A stretch of 64,000 nt of DNA. Origin: Prorocentrum cordatum. Taxonomy: Eukaryota; Sar; Dinophyceae; Prorocentrales; Prorocentraceae. The position numbers and the translations under genes were made by a program. Every line of letters begins with the position of its first letter. The stretch's first letter is position 1. Location: positions 95,001 through 159,000 of the forward strand of contig CAUYUJ010011170.1 of NCBI GenBank assembly GCA_963575745.1, in the 5' to 3' direction. Shown piece after piece: positions 47,981 through 57,735 of the stretch. Below the pieces are notes generated by a model that saw only the letters and a list, made by a program, of their open reading frames with translations, had not been told where the DNA came from and did not search any database.

Positions 47981-49387
47981 ATGGAGGAGTTGGCCCAGCG
48001 GCTGCAGGCCATGGAGGCCAGGCAGCAGGAGTTGGTCCAGGAGCTCCAGCGGCAGCAGCAGCGCGGGCAGGCCGCGGAGCAGGGCGTGCAAGCGGCGCAG
48101 GCCGAGCTCGGACAGCTTCGGGCGGCGCCCCCCGTAGCGCCGCAGCGTGCGCTCGCGGAGCACCTTGGCGGCGCGACCGTGGACACACGGACGCTCGGGA
48201 AGCCGTCGAGCTTCTCGGGCCAGCGCGAGGCGTGGAGGCACTTCCGCTTCGTCTTCGAAGCGTTCGCCTGCGCCGCGCACGCCAACATGACGGAACTCTT
48301 CCGCCGTGCGGAGGCGATGGGCGGCCAGGTCGTGGACGCTCACGATCTGGACGAGGTCACGCTCACCCTGAGCCGCCAGCTGTACTACATGCTGGTGATG
48401 CTCACCACGGACGACGCCCAGCGCCTGATCGGCAACGTGGAGCAGGGCAACGGCGCGGAGGCCTGGAGGCGCCTTTGCTGGGAGTACGAGCCCAACGTGC
48501 GAGTCCGTCACGGGGCGGTCCTCCACGCCCTCGTGCGGAGGGAGTTCGGAAAGGACCCCAACAGCGACCTGGCGGTGGAGATCGAGAGCTTCGAGAGGGA
48601 CGTACGGCGCTACGAGGAACAGAGCGGCAAGGTCTTGGACCAGGACGTGAAGATCTCCGTGCTCATCGGCGGGATGCTGAACGTGAAGGTCCGGGATCAC
48701 CTCGAGCTCAACGCCGCGAGGTTGGACGCGTACCAGCAGCTGCGAGCGGAGATCCTGAACTTCGCCGTGGCCAAGCGGACGTGGACCCAGGACGTCGACG
48801 ACCCCATGGTGATCGGAGCCGTCAAGGACGGCAAGGGCAAGACCTCCAAGGGCAAGGGGAGGGACCCCAAGGGAAAAGGAAAAGACTCCAAAGGCAAAGC
48901 CAAGAGCAAGGACAACGCCAACCCCAATGCGGGCAAGGACTGCCACTACTGCGGGAAGCCCAGTCACATCAAACAGGACTGCAGGAAACTCAAAGCCGAC
49001 ATCAAGGCCGGGAAGGTGGACTCGAGCGGCAAGCCGCTACCAGGAGCAGGAGCCCGAAGCGTGACAGAGGAGGCCCGAGGAGGAGCAGGAGGAGCAGCAG
49101 CAGGGGCAGCAGGAAGCAGCAGCGCCAGCACGCAGCTGGCACTGCCCTCGCCGGGCATGCCGATGCCGATGAACGCGGCGTGCCCGACGCTCTTCCACCC
49201 CATGTGGTACCCAGGCCAGGGGGGAGCGCCTCCGGCGCACGGCATCCACTCCGTTCACCCCCCAGGCACCGTCGTCATGGGTCTAGGCCCCGTGCCGCCA
49301 GCTCTACCCGTACCGCCGGCAGTTCTTTCTCAGGGCTCCAGCGCAGCGTCCAGCTCGTCTCCGGACGAGCCGTGGACGATCCACTGA
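47981..49387 (+). CDS. Gag protein with CCHC zinc knuckle
   Basis: 468 codons from ATG 47981 (preceded in frame by GTG 47966). The N-terminus is a Gln/Glu-rich helical stretch, probably coiled coil (EELAQRLQAMEARQQEL). The core (FSGQREAWRHFRFVFEAF, LTLSRQLYYMLVMLTTDDAQ, EAWRRLCWEYEP) has the helical look of Ty1/copia Gag proteins (retrotransposon Gag/UBN2 type). A Lys/Gly-rich basic stretch precedes the knuckle C-H-Y-C-G-K-P-S-H-I-K-Q-D-C (about residues 323-336). An Ala/Ser/Pro-rich tail follows. It packages element RNA. The protease active site lies just downstream in a different frame, so Pol expression would need a frameshift. The frame is intact. Confidence 0.85.
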   Translation: MEELAQRLQAMEARQQELVQELQRQQQRGQAAEQGVQAAQAELGQLRAAPPVAPQRALAEHLGGATVDTRTLGKPSSFSGQREAWRHFRFVFEAFACAAHANMTELFRRAEAMGGQVVDAHDLDEVTLTLSRQLYYMLVMLTTDDAQRLIGNVEQGNGAEAWRRLCWEYEPNVRVRHGAVLHALVRREFGKDPNSDLAVEIESFERDVRRYEEQSGKVLDQDVKISVLIGGMLNVKVRDHLELNAARLDAYQQLRAEILNFAVAKRTWTQDVDDPMVIGAVKDGKGKTSKGKGRDPKGKGKDSKGKAKSKDNANPNAGKDCHYCGKPSHIKQDCRKLKADIKAGKVDSSGKPLPGAGARSVTEEARGGAGGAAAGAAGSSSASTQLALPSPGMPMPMNAACPTLFHPMWYPGQGGAPPAHGIHSVHPPGTVVMGLGPVPPALPVPPAVLSQGSSAASSSSPDEPWTIH

Positions 49388-49548
49388 CGGTCAACATGAT
49401 CCAGCCTGCCGGCATGATTGCTGCGGTTGGCCATGGTGGCGTCGAACTCGCCCTGCTGGACTCGGGGTCGGGGGTTGTGGCGTGTCCGCTGACTATGCTC
49501 CTGATGTCCCCATGCTGCCTCCTCGTAGGGATCTTCGTCCCATGGTGA
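49388..49548 (+). pseudogene. Aspartic protease active-site segment, separate frame
   Basis: In a frame distinct from both Gag and the downstream integrase, the sequence reads VNMIQPAGMIAAVG then ELALLDSGSGVVACPL, the D-S-G active site of a retroelement aspartic protease. The continuation (DYAPDVPMLPP) is in the next frame. The two register changes, near 49370 and 49490, are both of the -1 type. They could be decay or frameshift signals. Confidence 0.65.
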
Positions 49549-51947
49549 GTGCCACGAGTGAGCCCATCATCAACTACGGCACCAAGAACATCACCTACGT
49601 GCTGGACAACGGGGAGGAGCTGGCTATCACGTGGAACGTGACGAACGTGAACTGCCTGATCCTCTCGGCCTCCGCTCTGCGACGCGGAGGGGCGACTGTC
49701 GTCCTCGCGCCGGAGCGCGAGGTGCTCCACGCGGCTAGTGGAGGCTGCGTCTACCTCGTCATGCAGTCGAATGTGCCGTGGTTGAGGCTGCGGCGGCAGG
49801 CCCGGGGGATCCGTGCAGCACGCGCCCCAACGGCCATCGAAGTAGGAGAGCCCGCGTCTGCGGCTGAGCCCGCGACTGCGGAGGAGGCACAGCCCGCGCC
49901 TGCGGTAGGCCCCGCGGCGGCGGACGCAGCACCTGCAGAGGCCCCTGTGCCCCCGGCGGCCCCCAGGGAGGCGCTGCGACGCATTCTGGCCCCCCTGGGC
50001 CCCTCTGAGGAGGCGGGGCCCCGCAGATCCGCGAAGGTCCCCATCGGCCCGCCAGATCACGAGAAGGAGGAGCACTACTTGACCCACATTCCGTCTAGGT
50101 CATGGTGCAGTTCTTGCACGCAGGCTGCTGCCCCTGACGATCCTCACCATCGGACGCGCATGCCCGTTACGATGCCTTTTAAGCCGATTGCGATGATGGA
50201 CTACACGTTCGTGACCGACCCCCCGTTCGACATGATGACCATCCTGACCGTGTACGACCAGGAGTTCGGGATGGCGTTGGCGCTGGTGGTGGACGAGAAG
50301 GGCCCTATCGAGTACGCGATCCGCAGCGTCATTGAGTACCTCGGGTACTGGAGTAGGAAGGCCATCGTTTTGAGGGTCGACGGCGAGCCCGCCATCAAGG
50401 CCCTGGCGGAGGCGATCCCCACAGGGCGTGCGGATCCCACAGTTTTGGAGATGAAGCCCCGGTACTCGCCTGAGTCCATGGGCACCGTCGAGAACATGAA
50501 CAAGGAGGTGAAGAACTTGCTGAGGACGATCGTCTTGTACCTGAGGGACGTGGCGAAGGTCGAGCTGCACGCTGGTCGCCCGCTGGTGCCCTGGCTTGTG
50601 CGACACTGCGGCTGGTGCATATGCATGCACCGTGTGCACGCGGACGGCCGGGCGGGCTACGAGAGGTTGAAGGGCCGGCCATACAACGGCAAGATTGCCC
50701 TCTTCGGGGGGTGCCTGTGGTACCGGACTCCCGATGCCTCCCGTCTCTCGCCCTTGGACGAGCGCTGGACCACGTGCATCTGGTTGGGCAAGAGCTGGAA
50801 GACCGACGAGCACATCATCGCGCTGGGCAACGAGGTGCGCCTGGCCAGGTCTGTCCGCCGCAAGGCCCAGGGCAAGCGGTGGAACAAGAAGATGCTCGAT
50901 AAGGTGCTCTGCGCCCCGTGGCTTCCGCGTCTGGGCGCCCGGGCCCCGGCAACCCGACCGAAGCGGTACATCACGAAGGCTTACTTCGACAAGTACGGCC
51001 TCGCTCCCGAGTGCCCCGGCTGCCTGGGGCGCGCGACGGGACACAGCGACGATTGCAAGGCCCGTTTCCTGGCGATCTGGGGGAGGGGGGACGAGGCACT
51101 AGCGAGCAGTAGTGCCGCGGCGCCGGCGCCTCCCGCAGAGGCACCGCAGCCGGCGGTATCCGGACCCCAGCTCGCAGCCCCTCCAGGGCCCCCCGCACCT
51201 GCCAGAGCCGCTCCCGACGTCGAGATGGCAGCTCCGCCGGAGGATGCGGCCCCTGCCACTCCACCAGCGCCGGCTCCGGAGGCACCTGACCCCGCCGTTG
51301 AGGCGGAGATGGAGGCAGCGAGCATCGCGACGAAGCGCGAGCGGGATGACCTGAGCTTCCAGGAGAAGGTCGAGCTCTTCGAGGGTGGTGGCGCCGATGC
51401 AGGCGGGCCCGCATCCTCGAGGAGGCGCGTGATCGGAGCTCTGCATGTGCGCGGCCAGCCGCCCCTTGCGGATGCCAGGAGCATTGTGACGCCGGTGGCC
51501 TACGTGGCGACGCCAGACATCGGCACGCAGGACGTCAAGGACCACAAGACCGGCGAGGTGCTCGACCCCGAGCTCGCGCGCGCGGGCCGCGCACGGGAGC
51601 GTCAGAACATGCTGGACAGGTGCCTCTACGACCGCGTGCCGATGAAGGACGCTAAGGGTAAGAAGGTGCGCAGCATGTGGCCCGACGAGAAGCGCGTGCA
51701 GGACGGTGAGACCACCGTCCGGTCGAGGTGTGTGGCCCTGGAGTTCAACATGTACGACCAGCTGGACACGTACACGGCGACGCCCCCACTGAAGTTCATC
51801 AAGTTGATCGTCTCACGAGCTGCCCCAATAAGACGCCCTGGCTCCAACGACTGGACCAGGGTGCTGGGGCTCTACGACATCGTCACAGCAGTCTGGCACG
51901 CCGACTTGCCGCTGGACGCTGTTGTAAACTGGGGGCCAAGGGCATAG
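49482..51947 (+). CDS. Protease C-terminus, integrase and truncated RT
   Basis: An 821-codon frame starting in the protease domain (YAPDVPMLPP). Integrase: a zinc-binding HYLTHIPSRSWCSSC (about 50070-50115), the acidic triad in MMDYTF (D at 50201), RVDGEPAI (about 50378) and TVENMNKEV (about 50490), then a GKIALFGGCLWYR-type C-terminal segment. A Pro/Ala-rich linker leads to the RT start: TVRSRCVALEF, TATPPLKFIKLIVSRAA, VLGLYDIVTAVWHADLP. The RT is cut after that point, before its first catalytic aspartate box is complete, and the last eight codons come from a dispersed repeat. Integrase looks intact; the element cannot reverse-transcribe by itself. Confidence 0.85.
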   Translation: MSADYAPDVPMLPPRRDLRPMVSATSEPIINYGTKNITYVLDNGEELAITWNVTNVNCLILSASALRRGGATVVLAPEREVLHAASGGCVYLVMQSNVPWLRLRRQARGIRAARAPTAIEVGEPASAAEPATAEEAQPAPAVGPAAADAAPAEAPVPPAAPREALRRILAPLGPSEEAGPRRSAKVPIGPPDHEKEEHYLTHIPSRSWCSSCTQAAAPDDPHHRTRMPVTMPFKPIAMMDYTFVTDPPFDMMTILTVYDQEFGMALALVVDEKGPIEYAIRSVIEYLGYWSRKAIVLRVDGEPAIKALAEAIPTGRADPTVLEMKPRYSPESMGTVENMNKEVKNLLRTIVLYLRDVAKVELHAGRPLVPWLVRHCGWCICMHRVHADGRAGYERLKGRPYNGKIALFGGCLWYRTPDASRLSPLDERWTTCIWLGKSWKTDEHIIALGNEVRLARSVRRKAQGKRWNKKMLDKVLCAPWLPRLGARAPATRPKRYITKAYFDKYGLAPECPGCLGRATGHSDDCKARFLAIWGRGDEALASSSAAAPAPPAEAPQPAVSGPQLAAPPGPPAPARAAPDVEMAAPPEDAAPATPPAPAPEAPDPAVEAEMEAASIATKRERDDLSFQEKVELFEGGGADAGGPASSRRRVIGALHVRGQPPLADARSIVTPVAYVATPDIGTQDVKDHKTGEVLDPELARAGRARERQNMLDRCLYDRVPMKDAKGKKVRSMWPDEKRVQDGETTVRSRCVALEFNMYDQLDTYTATPPLKFIKLIVSRAAPIRRPGSNDWTRVLGLYDIVTAVWHADLPLDAVVNWGPRA

Positions 51948-52620
51948 TATGAGTCGACACAGCGAGGCCCGGGAGGGGCACTTCAATTGAAAAAACATGT
52001 TTGTTACGCGAGTGCGTGACTTCTGAATAATTCGCCAAGGGTCTCGGGCGAGGGCGCGATTCCGAAGTAAATTGCGAGGGAGTCCCAGGCGAGAGCGCGA
52101 TTCCTGAATGGCGAGGGCATGGCGCCTGAATACATTGCAAGGAAACCACAAGCGAGAGCGCGATTCTTGGATAGATTGCAAGGAAGTCCCTAGCGAGAGG
52201 GCGATTCTTTCGTTAATTGTGAGGACGTATCAGGCGGGAGCAGTTGTCGTTGTAAACCCGGGGTCGGGAACATAGTTTGAGGAGAATTTTTGTTTTGATA
52301 AAACAGACAGGGTGCGAACCCCAGAAGGGGCACTTCAATTGAAAAACAAATATGTTCCCCAAGGGGGGATCGACCATATCTTTGTTTTTCAGTAGTGGGA
52401 GTTCAACAACAGCGGCAACCACAACAATCTTCATTGCGGGGTCCCTCTTCAAGCACGCCCCCAGGGACAGTGAATGATAGTTCGGCCCCTTCGCCCTGAC
52501 ATGTGTAGCACCCCGCAGATGCGAACAAGTGAGGGGGCGGCGGGGTCGTCGGCAGTCCCGGGGCTCTGGAGACACCCGCCGCAGGCGCCGATCTTTGTTT
52601 AAACGCATTGCCAAATGAGC
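51921..52620. repeat. Dispersed repeat family, copies 0 and 1
   Basis: 51921-52014 has GTTGTAAAC, GGGGGCCAAGGGC and GCACTTCAATTGAAAAAACA. 52015-52245 has about five short units with GCGAGGGAGTCCCAGGCGAG and AGCGCGATTC. 52245-52620 then repeats GTTGTAAAC, GCACTTCAATTGAAAAACA and CCAGGGACAGTGAATGA. The same order is found at 53095-53750. Confidence 0.75.
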
Positions 52621-52654
52621 CCGCCGCAGGCGCCATACATATATCAATGTGGTG

Positions 52655-52725
52655 TGGGTGGGTCGCGGGTGGGTCGTGGGGTGGGTCGCGGGGTGGGTCG
52701 CGGGCGGGTGTCGGGTCGCGGGCGA
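52655..52725 (+). repeat. G-rich minisatellite (GGGTGGGTCGC)n
   Basis: Six or so units of GGGTGGGTCGC/GGGTGTCGGGTCGC. The G-runs could form quadruplex structure on the + strand. Confidence 0.8.
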
Positions 52726-53094
52726 GGACGACAAAAACGCAACAATAACAACAGCAACACTAATTCTAATATTGTTCGTTCCTATCTGTTCACGTGCCAA
52801 TGAAAATGTACATCCCAAGCCCTCAGTCTTCGTCGTCTTCCATCGTAACCCCCTAGGGGGTTATATCTTCCTTACCTGCCATGTGCATTTCGTGCAGCCA
52901 CTTCAACAAGGGAAGAGAGAACGTGTGAAAGGGGTAGCGTGAAGAATGGAGCACGAGAGAAATTAGCAGGAGGGGGGCAAGGAACAGAGAACAAGTGGTA
53001 GAACTAGACGGGCAGATCGGGTGGGCAGACCCATCGCAGGCAGGTCGGGAAGGCGGGCCCAGGCGACCAGGTCGAGCAGGCTGGTTGCTGAAGC

Positions 53095-53860
53095 TTGGGT
53101 TCTGCATGAATCGCGAGGAAGCCTCCAGCGATAGCGCGATTCCCAAGGTAATCGTGAGACAGTCCAACGCGAGAGCGTGATTCCTGAGCGCCGAGGGCAC
53201 ATCGTTTAAATACATTGCGAGGAAGTCCCACGCGAGAGCGCGATGCGCACATGAATTGTCAGGAAGTCCCGCGCGAGAGCGCGATCTGGGTATACATTGT
53301 GAGCAGGTATCAGGCGGGAGCCGCTGTTGTTGTAAACAGGAGGCCAGGGGCCCGGTTGAAGCCCCTGTGACTTCCCTAGATCAAAACAGGGTGCGAGCCC
53401 CGGAGCAAGCACGTCAGCTGAAAAAACACAATGGTCATTGGAGGGGGTGTCAACAATAATTATTATTCAGCTGTGAGAGTTCAATCAAAACCAACAACAT
53501 CAAACACAGCAGCAACAGCAACTACAACAACACAACACAACAACATCAGCAACAGCAACACCACTAACCACACCAAAGCACCAACAACAACAACAACAAC
53601 AACACCACCACCATCAACAACAACAACAACAACGACAACTACAACAACAACGCAACACATACAATCTTCACCGCGGAACCCCACGTCAGCCGCGCGCCCA
53701 GGGACAGTGAATGACCAGGCGGCCCCCTCACTCTGACATGTACTCTTGCTTACATTTCGTAGCCGACATTGTTCACAGCCGTTTGAGTTTCACACACGTG
53801 TATGAGCCTTGGGACACATAACTACGTGCTGAAGGCACGGCGTAGGATCTGAATACATTG
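53095..53860. repeat. Dispersed repeat family, copy 2, with (CAA)n
   Basis: Tandem GCGAGGAAGTCCCACGCGAG/AGCGCGAT units (53105-53330), then GTTGTAAAC, CAGCTGAAAAAACA, a (CAA)n tract (53500-53660) and CCAGGGACAGTGAATGA, parallel to 52015-52520. The (CAA)n expansion is the main difference. Confidence 0.75.
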
Positions 53861-54145
53861 CCAAAGATCCAGTGCGACAGTAGCCGTCGTCAAGCTATTA
53901 CATGTCCAGGAGATGTCCAGAGACTGCGGACCATTCTCCCTCCCTCCTGCTCCTGAGGGCAGTGCCCGGGGCTTCGTGCCTGCAGCCCCCGGAGGAAGTC
54001 TTGGCCAGCTTTGATAGCCTTCAGAGACCCGCAGTTTGGTAGTGTCCCGACACCTCAGCGCAACATGCGGCGTCGCTTCCCCCCCAGGGCGCTCCTCAGA
54101 GCACCTGAGGCCAGGACTTCGCGAGACTGGAGAGAGAGGGAGAGA

Positions 54146-54182
<37 letters not shown>

Positions 54183-54511
54183 AGAGAGAAAGAGAGAGAG
54201 AGAGAGATTGAGCGAAAGCCTGGAGACATCTTTGGCACGCGGCTGCAGTTTCATCGGGTGCGACAAAGTCGTGGTCGTTCAGAGTCCTCGTCTATTAGGC
54301 CCTGGGCTCCGCGCCCAGGGGTTGGGGTGTTGAGTCCACCCCTACAGTGGGCGCATCAAGCAATAAACCAGTCTGCCAGCAGGTGCCCGACGCAAATTCC
54401 TTATTCCCCGATGACCCTGGGGGCCCGCGGAAGCTTTGGAGTACCTCAGGAGGCTCAGAGACAGTGGACAAACGTGCCCGTATATGCACCGATGGTAGAC
54501 CCTGAATTACC
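53861..54511. other. Upstream region of the cyclophilin gene, with (GA)n tract
   Basis: GA microsatellite at 54130-54215; otherwise no recognised feature. If the cyclophilin has a separate first exon it should lie here or further upstream, but I could not identify a donor site. Confidence 0.6.
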
Positions 54512-55504
54512 TTGGCGGCCTGTTGGGGCCAGCCTGGACTGCCCCCGTGGGATGCGTGTGCGCAACACCAAGCTCTGCCAGTCAAGGACGTTGCGCGGGA
54601 GGTGCTGCTCGACTGTGCCCGCGGTGACGAGGAGTGCAGGACCCTGCTGGCCCTGGACGCACAGCTCGGCTTCGCCGATGCGGAGGCCGCGGCCGCGCGG
54701 GTTCGCGCCGACCTTGACCTCCTGGCCAGGGACGAGTCCGACAGCGCCGAGCTGGAGGTGAGCGCTGACGTCGCCGCGCGCACCCCTGGAGCACAGCGCT
54801 ACGTGCATCTGCTGACAGAGTTGTACAGGCAGCACAACCCGGATAAGGTGGACGGGTTGCCGGAATTGATGCGGAAGTACGAGGGCAAGGAGCCAGAGTT
54901 GTACAGGAAGGTGTGCGAGAAGTACGAGGTGCGGAACGAGGATTACCCAGTAGCCGTGTTCCACACCAGCGCAGGCACCTTCGAGGTCGAGATCTACCTG
55001 AACCGCGTGCCCGTCACCGCGTCCAATTTCATCGATCTGGCGCGTGGCGGCTTCTACGACGGCATCCATTTCCACCGCGTGGTCCCCGGTGTGATCAGCC
55101 AGTTCGGCTGCCCGCATGCCAGGGATCCCCAGTGCAGCAAGGCTGGCACCGGTGGCCCTCCCGACGGCACCTTCAGAAACCTCAAGACAGGCGCGGTGGA
55201 GCGCCGCTGCGGCGGGGGCAACATCAGGGACGAGCACTGCAGCCGAGACTCGAACCGGACGGGGACGTTGTCGATGGCCAACGGGGGCGCCCCTGACAGT
55301 GGGGGTTCCCAATTCTTCATCAACATGAGGCACAACCCTACCCTAGACTGGTTCACAGATGGCAGGTCCAAGCACCCAGTGTTCGGGAAGGTCGTCAAGG
55401 GCCTGGACGTCTGCAGGCGCATCAACTGCGCCGCAGCCGTGAACGAAAGGCCCGTCGATCCTGTCAGGTCGGCCACGCATGAGGGTGACCCTTCGCTGGA
55501 GTAA
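54512..55504 (+). CDS. Cyclophilin-type peptidyl-prolyl cis-trans isomerase
   Basis: A 330-codon frame ending at TAA 55502-55504. Residues about 145-325 are a cyclophilin domain that catalyses proline isomerisation: VFHTSAGTFEVEIYL, SNFIDLARGGFYDGIHFHRV (catalytic Arg in FHR), then ISQFGCP, GGGNIRDE, GTLSMANGGAPDSGGSQFF and HPVFGKVVKGLDV. An insertion with three Cys (CPHARDPQCSKAG… and EHCSRD) sits in the middle. Before the domain is LYRQHNPDKVDGLPELMRKY plus EGKEPELYRKVCEKYEV, a helical segment I associate with dinoflagellate-type proteins. The frame opens at TTG 54512 with no ATG before about 54868, so the start is either in an upstream exon (possible acceptor CTCTGCCAG at 54572-54580) or lost. 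No stops or frameshifts. This is the strongest host gene in the window; localisation is not evident. Confidence 0.85.
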   Translation: MAACWGQPGLPPWDACAQHQALPVKDVAREVLLDCARGDEECRTLLALDAQLGFADAEAAAARVRADLDLLARDESDSAELEVSADVAARTPGAQRYVHLLTELYRQHNPDKVDGLPELMRKYEGKEPELYRKVCEKYEVRNEDYPVAVFHTSAGTFEVEIYLNRVPVTASNFIDLARGGFYDGIHFHRVVPGVISQFGCPHARDPQCSKAGTGGPPDGTFRNLKTGAVERRCGGGNIRDEHCSRDSNRTGTLSMANGGAPDSGGSQFFINMRHNPTLDWFTDGRSKHPVFGKVVKGLDVCRRINCAAAVNERPVDPVRSATHEGDPSLE

Positions 55505-55866
55505 CCTTTGGTGCGCGGCTTCAGTCGGGCGCGGGGGGGCAAAACCCAAGCACGCAGGCCGCTGCCGCCCCATCGCTTCCAACTAATCCGCGCACCAAAA
55601 GTCACTCTGGCCTAGGGGCACTCTTGCGTGCCCCCGATCAGGGTCCACAGCGTCTCCGTTCACAACATGCCGCCCTGACCTGACCCACGCGCGCGGATGC
55701 GTCCAGCTCGGCCGGCCGGTGGGGCGTGGCGCGCTTTGCTGCGCTGGTGGGCGCCGCGCGGCCGCCTCGCCGAAGCAGCAGCAGGAGCAGGTGCCCTTGA
55801 GCAGCGCTGTGGCAGGCGCGGCCGCCGTGGAGTGGAGGCGCGTGGGCTCACCGAGCGCGTTCCGCA
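55505..55866. other. No gene seen (downstream of cyclophilin)
   Basis: GC-rich sequence with shadow frames on both strands; no AATAAA-type signal or known domain was noticed. Confidence 0.5.
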
Positions 55867-55981
55867 ACTCGCAAAATGTCTACTCGCAAACGTCCGAACA
55901 AAAACACATTCGCCTCGATGTAGGGGGCCGTACATCCCCCGCGGCGGAGCCAGGCCATTTGCGAGTAGATATTTGGCGAGT
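55867..55981. mobile_element. Small foldback (MITE-like) element
   Basis: Inverted arms of 24 nt at 55867-55890 and 55958-55981 pair at 22 of 24 positions (right arm starts TTTGCGAGTAGATATTT). The 67-bp centre holds a second small inverted repeat (ATGTAGGGGG … TACATCCCCC). Total about 115 bp with no coding capacity. No target duplication was established, so MITE is an inference. Confidence 0.5.
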
Positions 55982-55998
55982 ATGTAACGCGGCTGACT

Positions 55999-56025
55999 AG
56001 TGGAGCGGAGCGGAGCGGAGCGGCC
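55999..56025. repeat. (GGAGC)n microsatellite
   Basis: Five tandem GGAGC units, immediately after the foldback element. Confidence 0.85.
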
Positions 56026-56890
56026 TTGGCGCTGCGGGTACGCGCGGGGGGGAGCTCACAGCCGCGGGGCGCGCGGACGCAGAGGCCCAGCCTGCGGGGC
56101 GACCCCGGCCAGCACGGTGTGGCCCGCGCCGCTAGCGCGCCTGCAGGGGGCCGCGCGAGCGTCGCGGATTCGGCGGTCCAAAGACCCAGACGTGTTTGCG
56201 TTCGGGAAAGACACGCCGGGCGGCTTTTGGCCGTTTTCGGCTTTTGAGGGCCCTCACCTGGCCCTAGGACCGTCAACACCGTCAACAAAGTATTCGGGAT
56301 GAAACATCGGCCCTGTGGGGGTGGGGCGGGACTTCGGGGGACCGCGCGCCGAAAAAGTATGGCATCGCATACATTGGGATGGGGCCCTGAGGGGTGTGGC
56401 CCTGAGGACGAGGGGCTTCAAACAATGTAGATTCAACCTGGTATCCCTTCCTACCTTTAGGGCTCCATCCCCCAGGACCCCATCTTCTTTGAACAGAAGG
56501 TCGATCCCCCTTCCGCGTCTCCGAAGCAACGAAAAGTGGGGGCTGCTGCTTTTGTTCTGTCGTGGTCTGTGCCTCTGGAGGCCGTTCCAGCCCCAGAGCC
56601 GTCAACAGACGGCCCGAGGTAAAAGCCGCTCCTTGGATGTGGTCGAGAGGCTGCCCACCGCACGAGCACATTCATCACTGTCAGAACCACCCCCGCCCCC
56701 CACCGTGCTTTGGTGCTCATGAACGTGCTGTGGCGCTCGCAGGCTCCCCGCCTGCTGCGGCGCCGAACAGGCATAGCGTGGTACCGAAATGCATGATTAT
56801 GTGTTCACATGCGTATTGTGCGTGTTGTGGCGTTTGCAGACTATTGCGGTGCGCATTGGTCAGGCGGGTTCACTGCCAAGGTGCCGTGCC
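56026..56890. other. No gene seen
   Basis: Several overlapping short frames on both strands without a shared domain; no repeat structure recognised. Confidence 0.5.
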
Positions 56891-56892
56891 CA

Positions 56893-56950
56893 GAGGGCGG
56901 CGGGTCGCGGAACCGATGCCCGGAGGGCGGCGGGTCGCGGAACCGATGTC
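56893..56950. repeat. 30-bp direct duplication
   Basis: GAGGGCGGCGGGTCGCGGAA plus CCGATGCC occurs twice head to tail. Confidence 0.9.
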
Positions 56951-57389
56951 GAGCAAGAACACGTTGGCGCACGTGGGCCCCAAACAGTTATTCGTTTGAT
57001 TTGACACGCATGGTACGCGATGCAACTTGTGCGATGCTACCATTGTCGGCACTGGTGCAAGCATTGCGCGGGGAACACGAACGCTTGCATGCAAGCGTTG
57101 TTTTGGGACTTCCACGGCGCTGGAGCATTCGGCCCCGAAGCTCTTGCTGTTCCTCTTGTTGCTGCTCCTCGTATTTCTCCTGCTGCTCCTTCCCCCCGCT
57201 CCGTATTCCTTTCCCCCTCAGCGAAGGTCGCCAGGACCGTTGAAAGAAGAGAGGAAGAGGACAGGGAAGAGGAGGTGCATGAGGAGCAAGAGGAGGTGGA
57301 GGAGGAGGAGGAGGAGATGAAACACGAGTCCTGAAGGTCTCCGTGCTCTGTTGCAAGCCCCGCAAGGAGACCTTGCAAGCTACGATTGT

Positions 57390-57735
57390 GCTCGATGGCA
57401 TGTTCGGCGGTCTGGTGTACACAGGCGTTGTGGTGCACGGAGGCATTGTGGCGTGCGCCGGCGCTGCGGTACACAGGGTTGTTGTGGTCTATGCATGCCC
57501 TGTTTGGTACACAAGCGCCCTGGTACACGCAGGCAACGAGGTGTACGCAGGCGCTGTTGCGCACACGGCAGCTGCAGTTTACACCGACATTGCGGTGTAC
57601 ATAGGCGACGTGCTGCGTTGCTCGCGGCTGATGTTGTGTACGGAGGCATTTTGGTGTACACAGGCGGCGGTGTGTTGCACGCAGGCATCGGGCGTTGTCG
57701 TGCACGCAGGGACTGTGGTGCACACGGGCGATTGA
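57390..57735 (+). repeat. Degenerate minisatellite, ~15/30-bp period
   Basis: Repeated GTGTACACAGGCGTTGTGGT-like phrases (GCACGCAGGC, GTACACAGGC, GTGCACACGG). Weaker versions extend back to about 57000. ORFs across it are translations of the repeat. Confidence 0.7.

Larger units (their letters stand above)
47685..51921 (+). mobile_element. Second Ty1/copia-like element, 3'-truncated
   Basis: Gag with a CCHC knuckle, protease motif, integrase and the first part of an RT in copia order. A primer-binding site identical over 16 nt to that of the large element is at 47779-47794. The sequence just before it ends GCGCA and is taken as the end of a 5' LTR whose left edge I cannot place. The RT breaks off at about 51917-51921, where a dispersed repeat (GTTGTAAAC…) begins. 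No 3' LTR is in the window. Confidence 0.78.

Noticed and set aside
52655-52725. Telomere-like repeat
   Set aside because: The unit GGGTGGGTCGC is not the TTTAGGG-type telomere repeat and the tract is short and interstitial.
54455-55333. 292-codon minus-strand frame over the cyclophilin
   Set aside because: Shadow of the + strand gene: the + frame has complete cyclophilin motifs and the minus frame has none.
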